Shown here: positions 10,561 to 23,272 of the stretch, one piece after another
Layout: each line of letters starts with the position of its first letter
Position numbering within the stretch: position 1 is the first letter of the stretch
Assembly (NCBI GenBank): GCA_947311845.1
Contig: CAMZMU010000040.1
Location: 61,253,901 to 61,317,900, forward strand
Source: Poa pratensis
Taxonomy: Eukaryota > Streptophyta > Magnoliopsida > Poales > Poaceae
Length of the DNA stretch: 64,000 bases
Reading direction: 5' to 3'
The notes under the pieces: generated by a model
The model's database searches: none
What the model was told of the DNA's origin: nothing
What the model saw: only the letters and a program-made list of their open reading frames with translations
Translations under genes and position numbers: made by a program

Positions 10561-11144
10561 ACCCAACGCGGTGGCCGGAGGGCTCGCTGAGCACACCGAT
10601 GCCTAGAACGTGTGCGTGGGATCGGGTGTTCCGGCTTGTTGCAGAGTTACGTGCTTTACTTTCCGCTAATCCGCCGTCGTCGCGGCCGCATGACGTACAT
10701 TCTGTGGTTGCCGCCGGCTGCCACATTCTGTGGTCGTCGTTCGTGCAATCATCACCATGATCTGGATCTTGTATGGAACGACGACATGGTTAAAAGAGTT
10801 TATCACAAGGATTTGAGTGACATGGGCGTCGATCCGGGCGTGTAAGTGTAAAAGAATCACCATATTGATAATGTGCGCGCGATTGTATCAGATGGCCAGA
10901 CGGATGCATGGATACATACAAGACACGGATGCACATGATCTGTTGCGTTTAAGTAATAGGGTTAATTAAAACGAGTTTGGGGTTAATTAATGACAAAAGA
11001 CCAAACTACCCTTTTAGCTTTGGGGAGGGGGTACACTGAAGCGAGCTCATGTTCTAAAACAAAGAAGAATTTGTTTGTTTTCTCTTAACCAAGCGACGAT
11101 GTGTTAGATAAAACGTTTTTATCTATTTTGTATTGCTTGTGGTC
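10561..11144. other. Intergenic, nothing recognised
   Basis: Short open frames occur here but lack homologous wording, codon regularity or splice context. The composition is mixed. I see no gene or clear transposon end. Confidence 0.5.
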
Positions 11145-11500
11145 ATGGGAGCGTGTTATCCATCTCTCTCTAGTTTATAAATGAATGGAAAAGAGCCTAA
11201 GAATTCATTGTGATCAGGTTATTAAGGCCCTTTTAAAATGGGTTGCTAGCTAGACTAGATCTCGTCATTACAAGTCCACGGCTTGAACTCGAACCAAGTG
11301 GCGGTGATTACCATGGCAGAACTAAACGGAACTAATTAAATTGGTGGCAACCCTGGACGCCTAGCTGCACGAGAAGTGGAGCTAGGTGCTACACCGAACA
11401 TCAGCGGCAAAGTTTTTCCGTAGCCAGAATTTCCTTCGGCGTAGGATAACCTTAGCTGCATCATCTGGATGTTGCTTGCTATCTAGCTCCACTGTAGCTT
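11145..11500 (+). repeat. Degenerate duplication, copy 1 (paired with 13118-13500)
   Basis: Shared landmarks in the same order are: gagcgtgttatccatctct / gagcgtgctatccatctct; tttagtttataaat; cctaag...gaattc.ttgt.atcagg; gttgctag...ctagatctcg; gaacatcagcggc(a/t)aagttttt; ccagaat.tccttcggc / .tccttaggc; and a tagctccactgtagc end. The copies are clearly diverged, so the duplication is old. No coding sequence is involved. Confidence 0.75.
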
Positions 11501-12780
11501 TGCTAGTAATTAGTATGTTTGTTCTTCTTCCATGCTTACTTGCTCTAGGTCAGTTCTCTGTTTTTGTTCAAGTATGTGACCTGACCCTTTGGTTGGAGCA
11601 AAAAAAGTGTACGTCAACGTCAACTGGTAGATCGTTCAACGTGCTACTACTTCGTTGGAGGTGGAGCGATATATATGCAGGCGACCCTAAATGTTAGCTC
11701 CGTGTAGGCTTATGGGTCTGTACCATTTTGTACGATTTTGTGTCACTAATTAGTACAGTAGTAATTTACAAGAATGAATGACCTACGCATCACGGTAATG
11801 GCTAGTGTGGTCACCATGACACCCTCTCGACGAATTCAAAAAAAAAAGTTATGGTATACAATATAATTTTATTGGTCTTGCTGTTCGAAATAAACCTCCG
11901 CATACGAAACACATGCTAACATTTTTTTCATCAAAAAAGATCGAGGCTACCCAGCCTCTCCATCAATTGATTCACACAACAATATATTATTAAAAGTAGG
12001 CAAAGTAAGGCATCAAAACCGAACAAAGTCGGCCCAAGAAGAAAAGAAACAACAATGTTGTATGCCTTGCGACAGCAACTCTACCAACTTCCCACTAACC
12101 TTATAATAAAAAAACAAAACAAAAAAAATACAGAATTTGTAGGCAAAATCATCAAGAAGAGATCGTCGCACATGCGCCGATAATGAAGAGTCCAACCGTC
12201 GATCTCAGAATTTTCACCCCCAAAGATGATGTGCATCGCCATTGCCTCATTAGGGACCTTGTGTTTACATCGGAGTGCGCATGGCCATCGTCAAGTCCAT
12301 GTCTACCATCATCACTTGATCAATTAACAACACCTCAGTAGCCGGATACCACTATAAGAGATAATGGAAGCCGGGAAGTTACCTATCGCTCCACCTTCGG
12401 TCTAACAACAACACAATTGACTTAACGCCTCCGTTAGAGCCACCATCAGTAGCTTTTGCTTGCAACAAGCATGACTTGACACCTTCACATGATACGCCGT
12501 GCGTATATCTGCCGACAACATGCATGACTTGACGATTATGCAAGAAACACCATGTGTTGCACCCGCCGAGCCGGATCGAACCCGATCTGGAGGTGGAGAG
12601 GCGTCCCAATACTGCCACTGGCCGTGAAAGCGGAAGGCCATCACCATCTAAAGATCCAACCGCCGCTTCATCCACACGACCATGGTGGACACCGCCGTAC
12701 AAGAACCAGAGCCGCCACTCTCTATGGTCAAACTTCTGCCGGCCCGGGATGGCCTAGGTGGACCTTAGCTGCATCATGTA
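11501..12780. other. Intergenic, unassigned repeat-like DNA
   Basis: It contains a non-coding tract (about 11930-12760) with short A-runs and R/P-rich pseudo-frames in several frames, the appearance of an old transposon fragment. I could not assign a family. The string ggcctaggtggaccttagct at about 12750 recurs in similar form at 13432, linking it to the neighbouring duplication. Confidence 0.4.
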
Positions 12781-12784
12781 AACT

Positions 12785-13060
12785 TTTAAAAATTCAAAAA
12801 AATCCTAGGTCTAGATAATATTGAGATCTATAACTATTTAATTTTTCAGTGAGAAATTTATATTATCTTAGGCTACACAAAAATGACAAATGGATAGACT
12901 TGGATCGGCGAACATTGCACAGTTTAGAAAACTTGATTTTTTTTCCATATTCGTCATTTTTGTGCGGCCTACAATTCTATGATTTTTTCACTGAAAATTT
13001 GCACACTGGTGGATGTTGACATTCTCTGCAACTAGGAATTTTGTTTCGATTTTTTGAAAC
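12785..13060. mobile_element. Fold-back / MITE-like inverted repeat element
   Basis: The left arm (12785-12892: attcaaaaaaatcctaggt ... tttttcagtgagaaatt ... ggctacacaaaaatgac) is mirrored by the right arm (12945-13060: gtcatttttgtgcggcc ... ttttttcactgaaaatt ... aactaggaattttg ... tttttgaa). The arms are about 110 bp each around a ~50-bp loop. The single-stranded form would make a long imperfect hairpin. It is non-coding. Confidence 0.75.
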
Positions 13061-13117
13061 ATAAAATTACAGTTTTATTAAACGAGATCCATGTAGCTCG
13101 GGTTCCATTTGGGGTAA

Positions 13118-13500
13118 GAGCGTGCTATCCATCTCTTTTTAGTTTATAAATAAATAGATAAAAACCTAAGAGCAACGAATTCGTTGTCATCAGGTTATTA
13201 CATACCCTCGGTTGCTAGATGCCTAGATCTCGACACCACCAGGTCAACAACCAGAACATGAACCAAGCTGCAATGATGTCCATGCCAGAGTTAAGCGAAG
13301 CTAATTAATTTTGTGTCAACCCGGGGCGACGCAGACCTACGAGACACTAGCTGCATGTCAAGTGGAGCTGTCTGGATGCTTCACGTACGGAACATCAGCG
13401 GCTAAGTTTTTCCTTCACCAGAATGTCCTTAGGCCTAGGTGGACCTTCGCCGCATCATGTAGATGATGCAGGATATCTAGCTCCACTGTAGCAATGACCT
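13118..13500 (+). repeat. Degenerate duplication, copy 2 (paired with 11145-11500)
   Basis: See the paired copy for the shared landmarks. This copy retains the same order but has small insertions, for example agcaac before gaattc. Flanks on both sides differ from copy 1. Confidence 0.75.
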
Positions 13501-14289
13501 GTGCCGCGGTTCTACCGGGACAACATTAGACTGCTACTTATGCAGAATTGCAGATCAATATTTCTGGGGAAAATAATTGCACCCTGAATAGTTGAGAAAC
13601 TTCCTTTTTTGCCGGTCTAGCTACCTTAGCATCAGATGGTATTAGTATGATACTGATTTTCAGTCATTCAGAACCTCCCAAAACGACCTTTTGAAACAAA
13701 TGCACACCTCTAGCCTGACGAACAAAGAGTATTGAGCCAAAACAATTCTAGACCAGCACATGTACAGATGTACTGCATCTAAATTGCAGAGGATCAAGTC
13801 CTGAACTTGATTGCACAAACAAATGAAGAAAATATCATGTTCTCATAGACACCACAAAATTAGGCGCATAAGAATTAATAGATTCACCGCGCTGAACATT
13901 CATGGCACATCCAGTCCTTCATGTTCGGCATATCTCCAGCAATTCCACGGATCGATGCACACTGACTTCAAGCGCATCATCATATTTGGACCGACTTTTT
14001 AAGGGTGCAGCTTTGTGGTTAGGATAGTTGCTACTTGCAACAGTTGTGTATCAGGAGTTTATAGACTCCTCAACAGCTTATGTTCAACTGCTCCTAGTCC
14101 CGTCGGATATGGCCTTCTCTAGATCTTGCCATGCAGCTCGGACGCATTTCCCTCATTCTGTGCGTTTCTGAGGGACGAAACGAGTCCCCGTACACATTTT
14201 AAGAGCTCTCGAACAATGTTTGAATGGAGCATGTCAACGATGTACCGTCGCTTCTGATCCTAGCCTGGAGCTTCCCTTGTTCCCAACGC
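13501..14289. other. Intergenic, nothing recognised
   Basis: Mixed AT-rich sequence without a convincing reading frame, RNA gene or element terminus. The right part leads into the degenerate triplication that follows. Confidence 0.5.
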
Positions 14290-14746
14290 CTCCTAGTCCC
14301 TAATACTTTTTTCACGTTTGTCTCATGTTCTTCTCTTGTCTGTCCATACCATCACTCATATTTTTGCCTCACATCTGTCAACAGTATTTGATTATGTGGC
14401 AGAAATGTTCTTCGACTAGTAGAGCTTCATGCTAGTGCTAGGATGAAGTTGGAGCGGTATATACTATATATGCACACATGAAAAACGAGTAATAATTTTG
14501 ATTGGTGGTTGTTGGAGCTTTACTATTTTTCCACAGTTGATGCTCAATACATTAAAGTATACATGCATGCACATCACGATATGCATGCGTGAGCAGTCAG
14601 CGACGAGATAAAATAATTAAGCGCCGCTCCAGTGCGCAGTGACGGGCTGGCTGACGTGCCGCCACTCACCGTGGCGGCATGCCCACAAACTCCATTTTCC
14701 GTTCCAGTTCGGCAAAACAGTGATGCTGCCTCTGGTGGTGGTGGCG

Positions 14747-14768
14747 GCAGGCGACACGTGTCGCCTGC
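14747..14768. repeat. Perfect 22-bp palindrome with central CACGTG
   Basis: gcaggcgacac followed by its exact reverse complement makes a perfect palindrome with a G-box core. It sits between GC-rich strings (ggtggcg..., ccgccacggtgg) that extend the inverted symmetry imperfectly. Confidence 0.85.
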
Positions 14769-14789
14769 TCCGCCTGCCGCCACGGTGGA

Positions 14790-14872
14790 GGTGGTCCTTT
14801 TTGACAATTTTTTGAGGAGGTGGTCCTTTTTGACAATTTACTCGGGGAAGTGGTCCTTTTTGACGAAAATTC
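14790..14872 (+). repeat. Short minisatellite, three ~30-bp units
   Basis: The string gtggtcctttttgac recurs three times at a spacing of about 30 bp, twice followed by aattt. It is non-coding. Confidence 0.85.
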
Positions 14873-17800
14873 GGTTGGAGGACCGTGTGTAAATTTATGT
14901 AATTTCTGTTTTGTCACATTATCATAGAACGAGGAGTCTACAGTTTGATTACTATTTCAGAATTTAACCTGAGTTGTTAATATTGGGAAACGAAATAGGA
15001 TGTGTTTTTCAAAAATTAAATTGATATATGGACATTCTCTATAAGTTTGTGTCTTGTTTCCTGTATGCATGCATGGATTTAAAATCTTTTGGCACAAGTC
15101 CTCACTCCTTAAAGGCAGAGTGCAGAGAAAGCCATTGGTTTGTTACTTCGGTGAAATAACACTAATTAAGTGGTCGAGCCTGCTTGCTTTTTGTCATCAG
15201 AGTGTCGCTTAATGTGTCTTCATCCTTCAGTAAGAGTGAACGGACGAGTCAATGACAATAACCTATATCAGCCAATAATCTGAGCATAAAAACCATACTT
15301 ACATGGAACAAACTTCAAGTCATAACTCAAATGAACTTGTCACGCACATGTTCTGAGTTGGTCATGCCATTGCTACATGCGATGCAGGCACACGGCCACA
15401 CACACAACCACTATCGTACCTATATCTGGCCGGAGGGATCCATGTGGAGATAATATCAAAGCTTCTTTTGGCTAGTCCATAGAGACCGAGAACACAAGAA
15501 CAAAATGCCGAGAACACACGACAATGGAAAGCGCGCAATAGGAGCAAAATATGTGAAAAACTTCCTAAGACTTGTGTTGTTTTGTAAATTGATGTTGTTC
15601 AGGTCCAAACAGAACCATTTGTCATCTTAGGAACAGCCAACTAGTCTATCAAACTTTCCAAAAAAAAAACTAGTCTATCAGTGAAGACTTTGTGTTCTTC
15701 TTTACCTGCGGCATCTCGAAGGTATTCATCTTTGAACGACACTTGCCTACAGGATCTAAACGGTACCTCGAGGTACTCACCCAGTGGTTTTCTTATTCCA
15801 TACGTCTCCTATTCCTAATGCTTTTTCACATATGTGTTATGTTCTTCTCTTGTCTCTCCCAACGATTGCTCCTATTTGTGCCTCGCATGTGTAGTACAGC
15901 TTCATGCTACTGCTTGGGTGAAGATGGAGTGGTATATATGCACACATGTCAAACAACTAGTGATTTTGATTGGTGGTAGTTGGAGCTTTACTAGTTTCCA
16001 TTGATTTCAGGATATTCACCTTTGAAGGCATCATATATTCGCCTCTACCCTTGGCATCTCAAACTTCTTCTATGCCTTTAGTGGAGAACTGCAGAACATA
16101 CAATTTAGTCTAAGCTCAAATATTTTGAAGTGACAATTAAGAAAAAGCTGCATTCTGAAGCATTGTACATACCTTTACAAAGTCATATGGGTCACCTTGA
16201 CTAGGATGCCTTTGTGATACGATCAATCTACAACATAATTAGCAAAGTCATGTTCGGGCGCTTTCGGTTTCAGAGTATGTTAAGCTAAGTGGGCAAGGCG
16301 TCCAAGTTGGAGCCCCATAGGTACATTCTAGGTAATTTATGTTTTGTTACATTATTTTAGCACGAGACATCTACTGTTTTAAAACCATTTCAGAATTTAA
16401 CCTTGTTTATTAAGTTTGAGAAACAAAAAGGACATATTTATGAAAATAAACTTTCTTTATCTAAAAAAAACAAATTCTGGACATATGGACATTCTCTATA
16501 AGTTTGTCTTGTTTTCTCGTATGTTTGGATTTAAGATGATTCAACCCTAATTAAAGGAAGAGTGAAGAGCAGTGACCATTATCGCACCAGCAAAACCAAT
16601 CAAGCCTGCACTAGCATGCAGCAAACATCAAGCCAGAATTCAAATGTGCTTGTCAGTCACATGCTTGACTTCTGTTAGACATGTATAGTCTAGTTTCCTT
16701 TATATCCCCATTGTATAATGGCCTTTGCTCCCTGTGAATGATAGTTGCTCATTCCTAACATGATATCAGAGCTTAGGTTTAGCTCTCCTCCCCGCGTGTT
16801 GCAACTCCGCGTGTAGCCCACCGTTGCCGTTGCTCCGGCCGACCTGCGTCTTTCTTCTTCCTCCTGACGGCCTGCTGCCCGGTCGCCGTGCATAACTAAC
16901 GACCCATGCATGATATTTGAGCTTATTGTCTGATAAAAAGTCTATAATGTCCCTGGAGTGAAGTTGTGTCTTGATTATCTCATATTGTGTTTCATACTGT
17001 TTTGCCTCTATACGATCAACAAAATAAATTCATACGCAAGAACAATATTGTGGGGTTAGAAGTTACTCATTGTTTAACTGAAACAGTATATAATCATACA
17101 CAAAGTCAAACCCGGGAGGGGCGGGTGGCCACTGCCACTCCAAGCCATCGTGCCACGGGCGCGTCCTCCAGATGCCCTTCTCTGGGAATGTTTGAACGGT
17201 GCTTGTCAGAGGGTTCTAGTTGTTTCAGATTACATGCTGGTGGTTTCCATGTTCCCAACGCCTCATGTTCCCTAATGCTTTTTGGCATTCGTCTTATGTT
17301 CTCCTCTTGTTTATCTAAACCATTCCTCCTATTTTTGCCTCGCATATGTCAACAGTATTTGATTGGGTGGCAGAAAGTTTTTCCCACTAGTTGAGCTTCA
17401 TGCTACTGCTTGGGTGAATATGGAGCGGTATATATGCACACATGACAAACGACTAGTAATATGATTGCTGGTTGTTGAGCTTTATTATTTTCGGTTGATA
17501 TCATGACATTATTCACCTGTGGCATCATATTTGCCTCTGCCCTTGGCATCTCGAACTTCTTCTATGTCTTTAACAGAGAACTGCATATATAGGCACGGGA
17601 GAATAAACCGGCGAGAACACTCGACAATGAAAGGCACGCGACAGCAACAAATATGTGAAAAACTTCCTACGGCTTGTGCTTTTTACATTGACGTTGTTCA
17701 GGTGCAAACTGAACAACATCTTGCAGAGGCAGGGATCCGCACCCCTTTTCTAAAAAAAACTGAACAACATCTGATCTTAGCCTATTAAGCTTTCAAAGTT

Positions 17801-18772
17801 ATTCTTCTATGCCTTCAGTGAAGATCTGGGAAGAGCAAACGTACAGAAATTAGTGTAACACTCTCAATGCTTTTGAAGAGCTTGTCCAGAAAATTTGGCA
17901 TTCTCAACCAGTATACATGCCTTTAAAAAGCAATATACTCCGTGATGTAGCCCGTCTACAGAAATCAGATTTAAAACAAATCGAGAAAAAAAAAGGACAC
18001 AATCCTGGTCCTGGATACTTGGCCCGGATTCTAATTGAAACCCAAGGTCAGCGTTACTTACATAAGAAACGTTCCCTGTAAACCTGTCTCTTGTTTGTTC
18101 TGTATACATATATTTTTCTGGCACGATTCCCTTGGATCCATTTCCACCCAAATGGCAGAGTACATGGAAAGCCTTTGACTAGGCCAAATGACTAAGCCGG
18201 CTTTCTTGCTTGTTTGTCTCTCTCCAAAGTGTCTTCATCCATCAATCTTTGTCAGCGACTGGGCAAATTGTCACAGGATAAAAAACCTGAACTGAACTGA
18301 AACGGTCACACTCGCACAAGCTCTGACCTCTTCATGCTACGCGACGACGACACACAACTACTACAATACAGCCTGGTCAGAGAAATCCACGTGCCATGAA
18401 GATACAATTTTTTTTACCAGTTCATACAGACCCGGCACTATGGCCATAGGCAGCAAGAAAGTCAGAAGAAAACTGTGATCTGGACACGAAAAATGGAACT
18501 CTGAAGAACTGACTAAAACTTCTGAATTTGTACTTGTGATGTTGTCCAGGTCCAACCAAAACCACATCTCCTCTCGGAAATCAAATTAAAAAGAACAAAT
18601 GAACTAGTATGATCCACCGTTTTCTCGACAACACAAAAAAAAATACCTAGCTTAACCACAGGGAACAGTCAGAATTTACTCCCCTTCAGCTAGCTCTGGA
18701 ACGCTGCTACAGCTGCTGGAAATAATGGTATGTAACTCATATATGATATATAAGCTGTGGCAGAAGAAGAGA

Positions 18773-21700
18773 TCAGGGGAACGTGAAGGACCCTCCGATC
18801 TGCGAGTTCTGGGACGGCGGGTTGATGGCGACCCACAGCAGGGAGATGGTGATGGCGATGAGGCCAGACCAGACGAAGACGATGGTCGGCGTCCGCCCGC
18901 GCCGCCCCATCAGGCCCTTGGCGAACGGGTACAGGTGGGTCAGCACCCAGAAGCTGAAGAACACGCCGCCGAGAAGTTTGCTCCACTGCGGGATCTCGCT
19001 GTAGATCGTGCGGCTGAACCCGACGGCGATGGCGATCAGGTTCACCATCATGATCACGATGGGCGGGAGCATCAGAGACGTCCACTTGACGATGTACAGG
19101 TCGGCGTACTCGTCGTCCACGTCGTCTCCGCCGGATTTGGAGGTCAGCGTGAAGGAGATCTCGATGCCGGCGATGACCTTGAGGAGGCCCTGGAGCACGG
19201 CGGCAAGGTGGGCGCTGGTCCCCCCGATGAGCCAGAACTGCTCGTTCCTCCACCATTCCTCCAGATTGATGCCTGACCACTTGATCTCCAGCACCGCCAG
19301 CATGACCAGCGTCAGAGTGATCACCAGCAGATAGACGAGGAAGGTCACATCGAGCGTCTGCACGATGAACTGCCCAGAGAAGAGGGACAGTGCTGGCAGG
19401 AAGCAGTAGACGATGAGGAAGATCGACGTGAAAGGGTAGATGCCCACATTCAGGTATGCGATCCTCTGGAGTAGCTTCATCCTTCGGCTTGCCAGCAGCG
19501 CATTGTTCCGGGAGAAGAAGATCTCCACTGAACCAGTAGCCCACCGGAGCACCTGGTGGAGACGGTCAGTAAGGTTGATGGGTGCAGTGCCACGGAAAGC
19601 GTCGCGCTTGGTGACACAGTAGACTGACTTCCATCCACGGTTGTGCATCCGGTAACCTGTCACAACATCCTCTGTGACTGAACCATAAATCCATCCGACA
19701 CGCTGACCCCACTCTGTCTTGTCCTCATACCAGCATGAGATGACACTGATAGCCTCAGCAACTGTGGAAGCATCAAGAAGGTCCCGAGGGACGGTGAGAG
19801 CACCAGGAGGACGGCCATTCTTGACACCAGGGTGATCAGCAAGCGGGCGCCCTTGGAACTCGGCAACTGGAATAGAGTTGATGAGGAAGTTTGAGTTACC
19901 AAACCTCTTGGGAAATGTTGACATGTTCATTTCCTCATCATCAAAATCTGCCATACGCAAAGCCTGTGTCTCTTCAGGTGAGCTCTTGATCTTGCGCTTC
20001 TTCGGGAAGCAACAGCTGCAGCAGCCACCATGTTCTGTGGAGCGTGGAGGGTCAAATCCATACAGAGCAACACGGCGGAACAGACAACCAGTGCCGACGT
20101 AGACTGGTCCCATGAGACCATCCAGTGCACGCATGTTGACATCAAAGAAGACGGTGTTGTGGTTAGCATAGCGATCTGATGGATCAATGCCCTCAAACCG
20201 TTGTGGGAACTGGACATAAGCAAGACGGTCACCACCCCGGTCCATCATGAAACACATGCCTTCACGGAAAGCTTGAGAGTTGTAAACATAATGATCACAA
20301 TCCAGGTTGAGGATGAAAGGTCCATTTGACATGACAGCAGATGAACGGACTAGGGCATTCATCGCACCAGCCTTCTTGTTGTGGTCATAGCCTGGGCGCT
20401 TTTCTCGGGACACATATACCAACATAGGCAGACGGATGTCGATGTCATTGAAATCAAGGGGTAGGCCTTCTTCAGCGTTGCTGCCATATAAGGGATCATC
20501 ACTAGGAGGTTTCAGCATTACCTGAAAAACAGAATAATGAATGATCAACCTATTGGTGCATATAATACACAGTTTTGCTACTTGTAAATTGCTTAGCTTT
20601 TTCTTTACTCTGTTAATTTTCCTGGATTCTCAATACTAAATTGATCCAATGGTTAAAAAGAGTAGCGCACACTTAAGAGTTAAGAAAGAATAGCTCGCTT
20701 ACTAACATATATACCAATATGCACACCAGAACGCATGTGCACGTTGTGTTCATTACTGGTGCAAATTTGTCCTACTGATTAGGTGCAGCATAATTTGTTC
20801 ACTTATCCAGCACCATGAGAGATGGTTAGGCTCTCAAGCATAATGCATTAATTTTAGGTATAGAACAGCAAAAAGAAGTGTTGCCTGAGAATGCATACCT
20901 GAATTATTCCGGCATGGTCACCTTTAGTATGCTCAGCAGAGGGTTGAATCCAGGTACCAGGCCAATGTGTGCCATCAGCCATCCAGGTAGCTTTAGCAAT
21001 TTTAACAGGCTCCACAGAGTCGTCAAGAGCAGCTTCACGCTGCCTCTTCATGGCCTTTATTTCTTCTCTGGCATGGTATGCATCAGAGCGGCGACGAATT
21101 GAGTCAGGCAGCCCATTGATCCTGACCTTGAACTCGTCATACTCCCTCTTGATCCTCCTCCTATCCTTCACAAAATCTGAGCGGACCTTATTCTTGTATG
21201 GGTCTTTCTTCAGACTGAAGTAGCTATCAGGATTGCGAGGCTCAATGCCATGTTTGCGACAAAAGGGAACCCACATGTTAGCGAAGCTAGCAGCTTCAGC
21301 CATTGCTTCAAATGTCAGGAGAGCACCTCCATCATCAGAAACATAGCAGGCAAGCTTCTCGACAGGATAGTCAGCAGCAAGGATGGACAGGATAGTGTTT
21401 GCTGTAACCAATGGAGGTTCTTTCTCTGGATCAGCAGTGGACACATATATATCGAGCCCTGGCAAATCAGATCTTCCATTAGGATTTGACGGTGTTGGGG
21501 TTTCAAACTTCTCTTTCAGGACGACGAGGTCAGTTGCTCGGTTAACAGGGCACAGCTTCGGCAGCTGGTCCAAGACCCAAGAAAAGCCAAACCAGAGTTC
21601 ACAAATAACCGACATGCCCCACAGCCACATTGCATCCGGATTCTTGTGTTTAATTCTCCAGTGAAGGAAAAAAACAAGAACAACCAAGCGAATAAGAACA

Positions 21701-23202
21701 AGAAGCCTGCATCATCATGGTAACTAAGTTAATGAACTGTGCATCATAGTTACAGAAATTGCAGAATCAAGTCTTCTATCAGCAAACCCAGGACAACAGT
21801 TCAGATTAGCGCCAATGTAAGTGTCTCTTGTGCTACAAGCAAAGGATGCAATCTGAACAGCATGAAAGTGAATACTACTATATTAAGTGTACATACATAA
21901 TCGAGAAGCGTTCTGTGAGCTAAGATTTTTCACATAGGATATATGATAATATAATGTTTGTTTCGAAATTAGAAGGAGATCAGAAGATGCAGTGCAGATC
22001 TAACAACTCACCTAACCTACTACTAGTTTATTACTGAATCACAACTGGGACTAATCTAGAGATCCAGGTTGAACCAATGTTTGACTTTGGATTAATCATA
22101 TCAAAAGTATCATGAAGCAGTACATTTGCCATGTGATGAATGGTCCAAACAAGTCAAATATGGCCAACATGATTCAGAACATGAACAGATAGGCAAATGA
22201 AGTTCATGTGCATACCTGTATGGGCTAAGGATGGCAGCAGGGATCTTGAGCTTCCGAGTGAGCGGCCTCCATGGCTTGCTGGTGAACTCTGCCGGCTGGC
22301 CATCGGCTCCACTCAGGCCACCTCCACCGCCATCGCCGCCACCGTTGTCCACCTCATTCTCCTTTGGCCAGATGGCATTCCCATAGCCATAGGTCCCCTT
22401 GGTTTCAAACAGCCAGCGATTGTGATCCCAGTCGCCGGTCTGGCTCCTGGTCATTGCCTTCTGCGACCGCACTATCGACAGCCGCCTCTCCATCCTTGAC
22501 GCAGGAACGCCGCCAGGCGGCGGAGGCAGCGAGAGCGTGGGCCTGGCTTCGGCGCCACCGACCAAGTCCTCCATCTCGTGGACTTGTAGGGCTCCTTGCA
22601 GCCGGGGCAGAGCGCGCCGGCGTTCTTGACGGCGTCGCCAAAGCACTCGGAGCAGATCTTGAAGTCGCACTCGCAGGGCAGTATGTCCTGGCCGCGCTCG
22701 TCGCTCATGACCTTGCCGTCGCAGCCGTTAACGGCGCAGGAGGAGCCCTTGGAGCCGGCCATCTGCGGGTGGCTGGCCTCGGACTCGATGACCTTGTCCA
22801 TGAGGTGGGCGCGGGTGACGCTGTTGAAGCCGCCGGTGAAGAGGGAGTTGGAGACGTACTGCTCCTCGACCCGGGCGGAGATGGCCGGGTCCATGGGCTG
22901 GTTGTCCGGGTGACCGGGATGTGGACGTGGTAGCTGAGGAACTCGTCCCGGTCGGGCGAGAAGCCGCCGGCGGCCAGGTCGCTGTTGGCGAACTCGCCGT
23001 CGAGGTCGTCGCGGGAGTAGCTGACGTAGCGGCCGGAGTGGGTGCGGCGGGCAAAGGTGACCATGGGCCGGTCTCCACCGCCGCCGCCTCCACCGGGGGC
23101 GGCCTGGGCGCGGCCGTCGTCGCCGGAGAAGGACATGCGCGAGAGGCGACTGCTGTTGCTGTGCCGCAGCACGCCGCCGCCGCCGCCGCCGTTGGAAGCC
23201 AT
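18773..23202 (-). CDS. CSLD2: Cellulose synthase-like D protein, CSLD2-type
   Basis: Three coding exons on minus: 23202..22216, 21706..20899 and 20521..18773, all GT-AG. The start is MASNGG at 23202, preceded by a 5'UTR. Exon 1 encodes a glycine-rich head, the [19 protein letters not shown] block, a RING-type zinc finger (cysteines from CAVNGCDGK to [10 protein letters not shown]) and the [20 protein letters not shown] block. Exon 2 carries two membrane helices and the first catalytic aspartate ([12 protein letters not shown]). Exon 3 carries DCDHY, TEDVVTG, the RLHQVLRW signature, six further membrane helices and the GGSFTFP end. CSLD proteins are processive family-2 glycosyltransferases making a beta-1,4-linked wall glycan, important in root hairs and other tip-growing cells. 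Two single-base gaps in exon 1 break the frame: near 22908-22911 (one C missing on the coding strand, restoring V-T-P-D-N-Q) and near 22577 (one G missing, restoring K-S-T-E-M-E-D). With both, the protein is 1181 residues, about the length of rice CSLD2. The long intact remainder argues for a functional gene. Confidence 0.95.
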
Positions 23203-23272
23203 AGAGTCGTGGTCCGTCCAAACGCCGCAGCGCCGAGATGCCTCCTGAGCTATGGATCGATCACTGCCCGAT

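Larger units (their letters stand above)
14290..18570 (+). repeat. Three-fold degenerate repeat downstream of CSLD2
   Basis: A block with (tc)atgttct(t/c)ctcttgt, gagcttcatgct, ggtatatatgcacacatg and gattg.tggttgttg occurs at about 14318-14530, 15815-16000 and 17290-17490. A second block (atttcagaatttaacct) occurs at about 14880-15000 and 16330-16440. A third (gacattctctataagttt) occurs at 15031 and 16487, with a weak match near 18070. A fourth (gtgaaaaacttccta, then ttgttcaggt(c/g)caaac) occurs at 15553 and 17652, with a distant match near 18515. Block order is largely kept, so a unit of about 1.3-1.5 kb was amplified and then decayed. No reading frame is shared. The array ends next to the CSLD2 3' end. 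Confidence 0.7.

Noticed and set aside
14290..18570. Tandem gene cluster
   Set aside because: The repeated units share non-coding landmarks only; no open frame is conserved across units.
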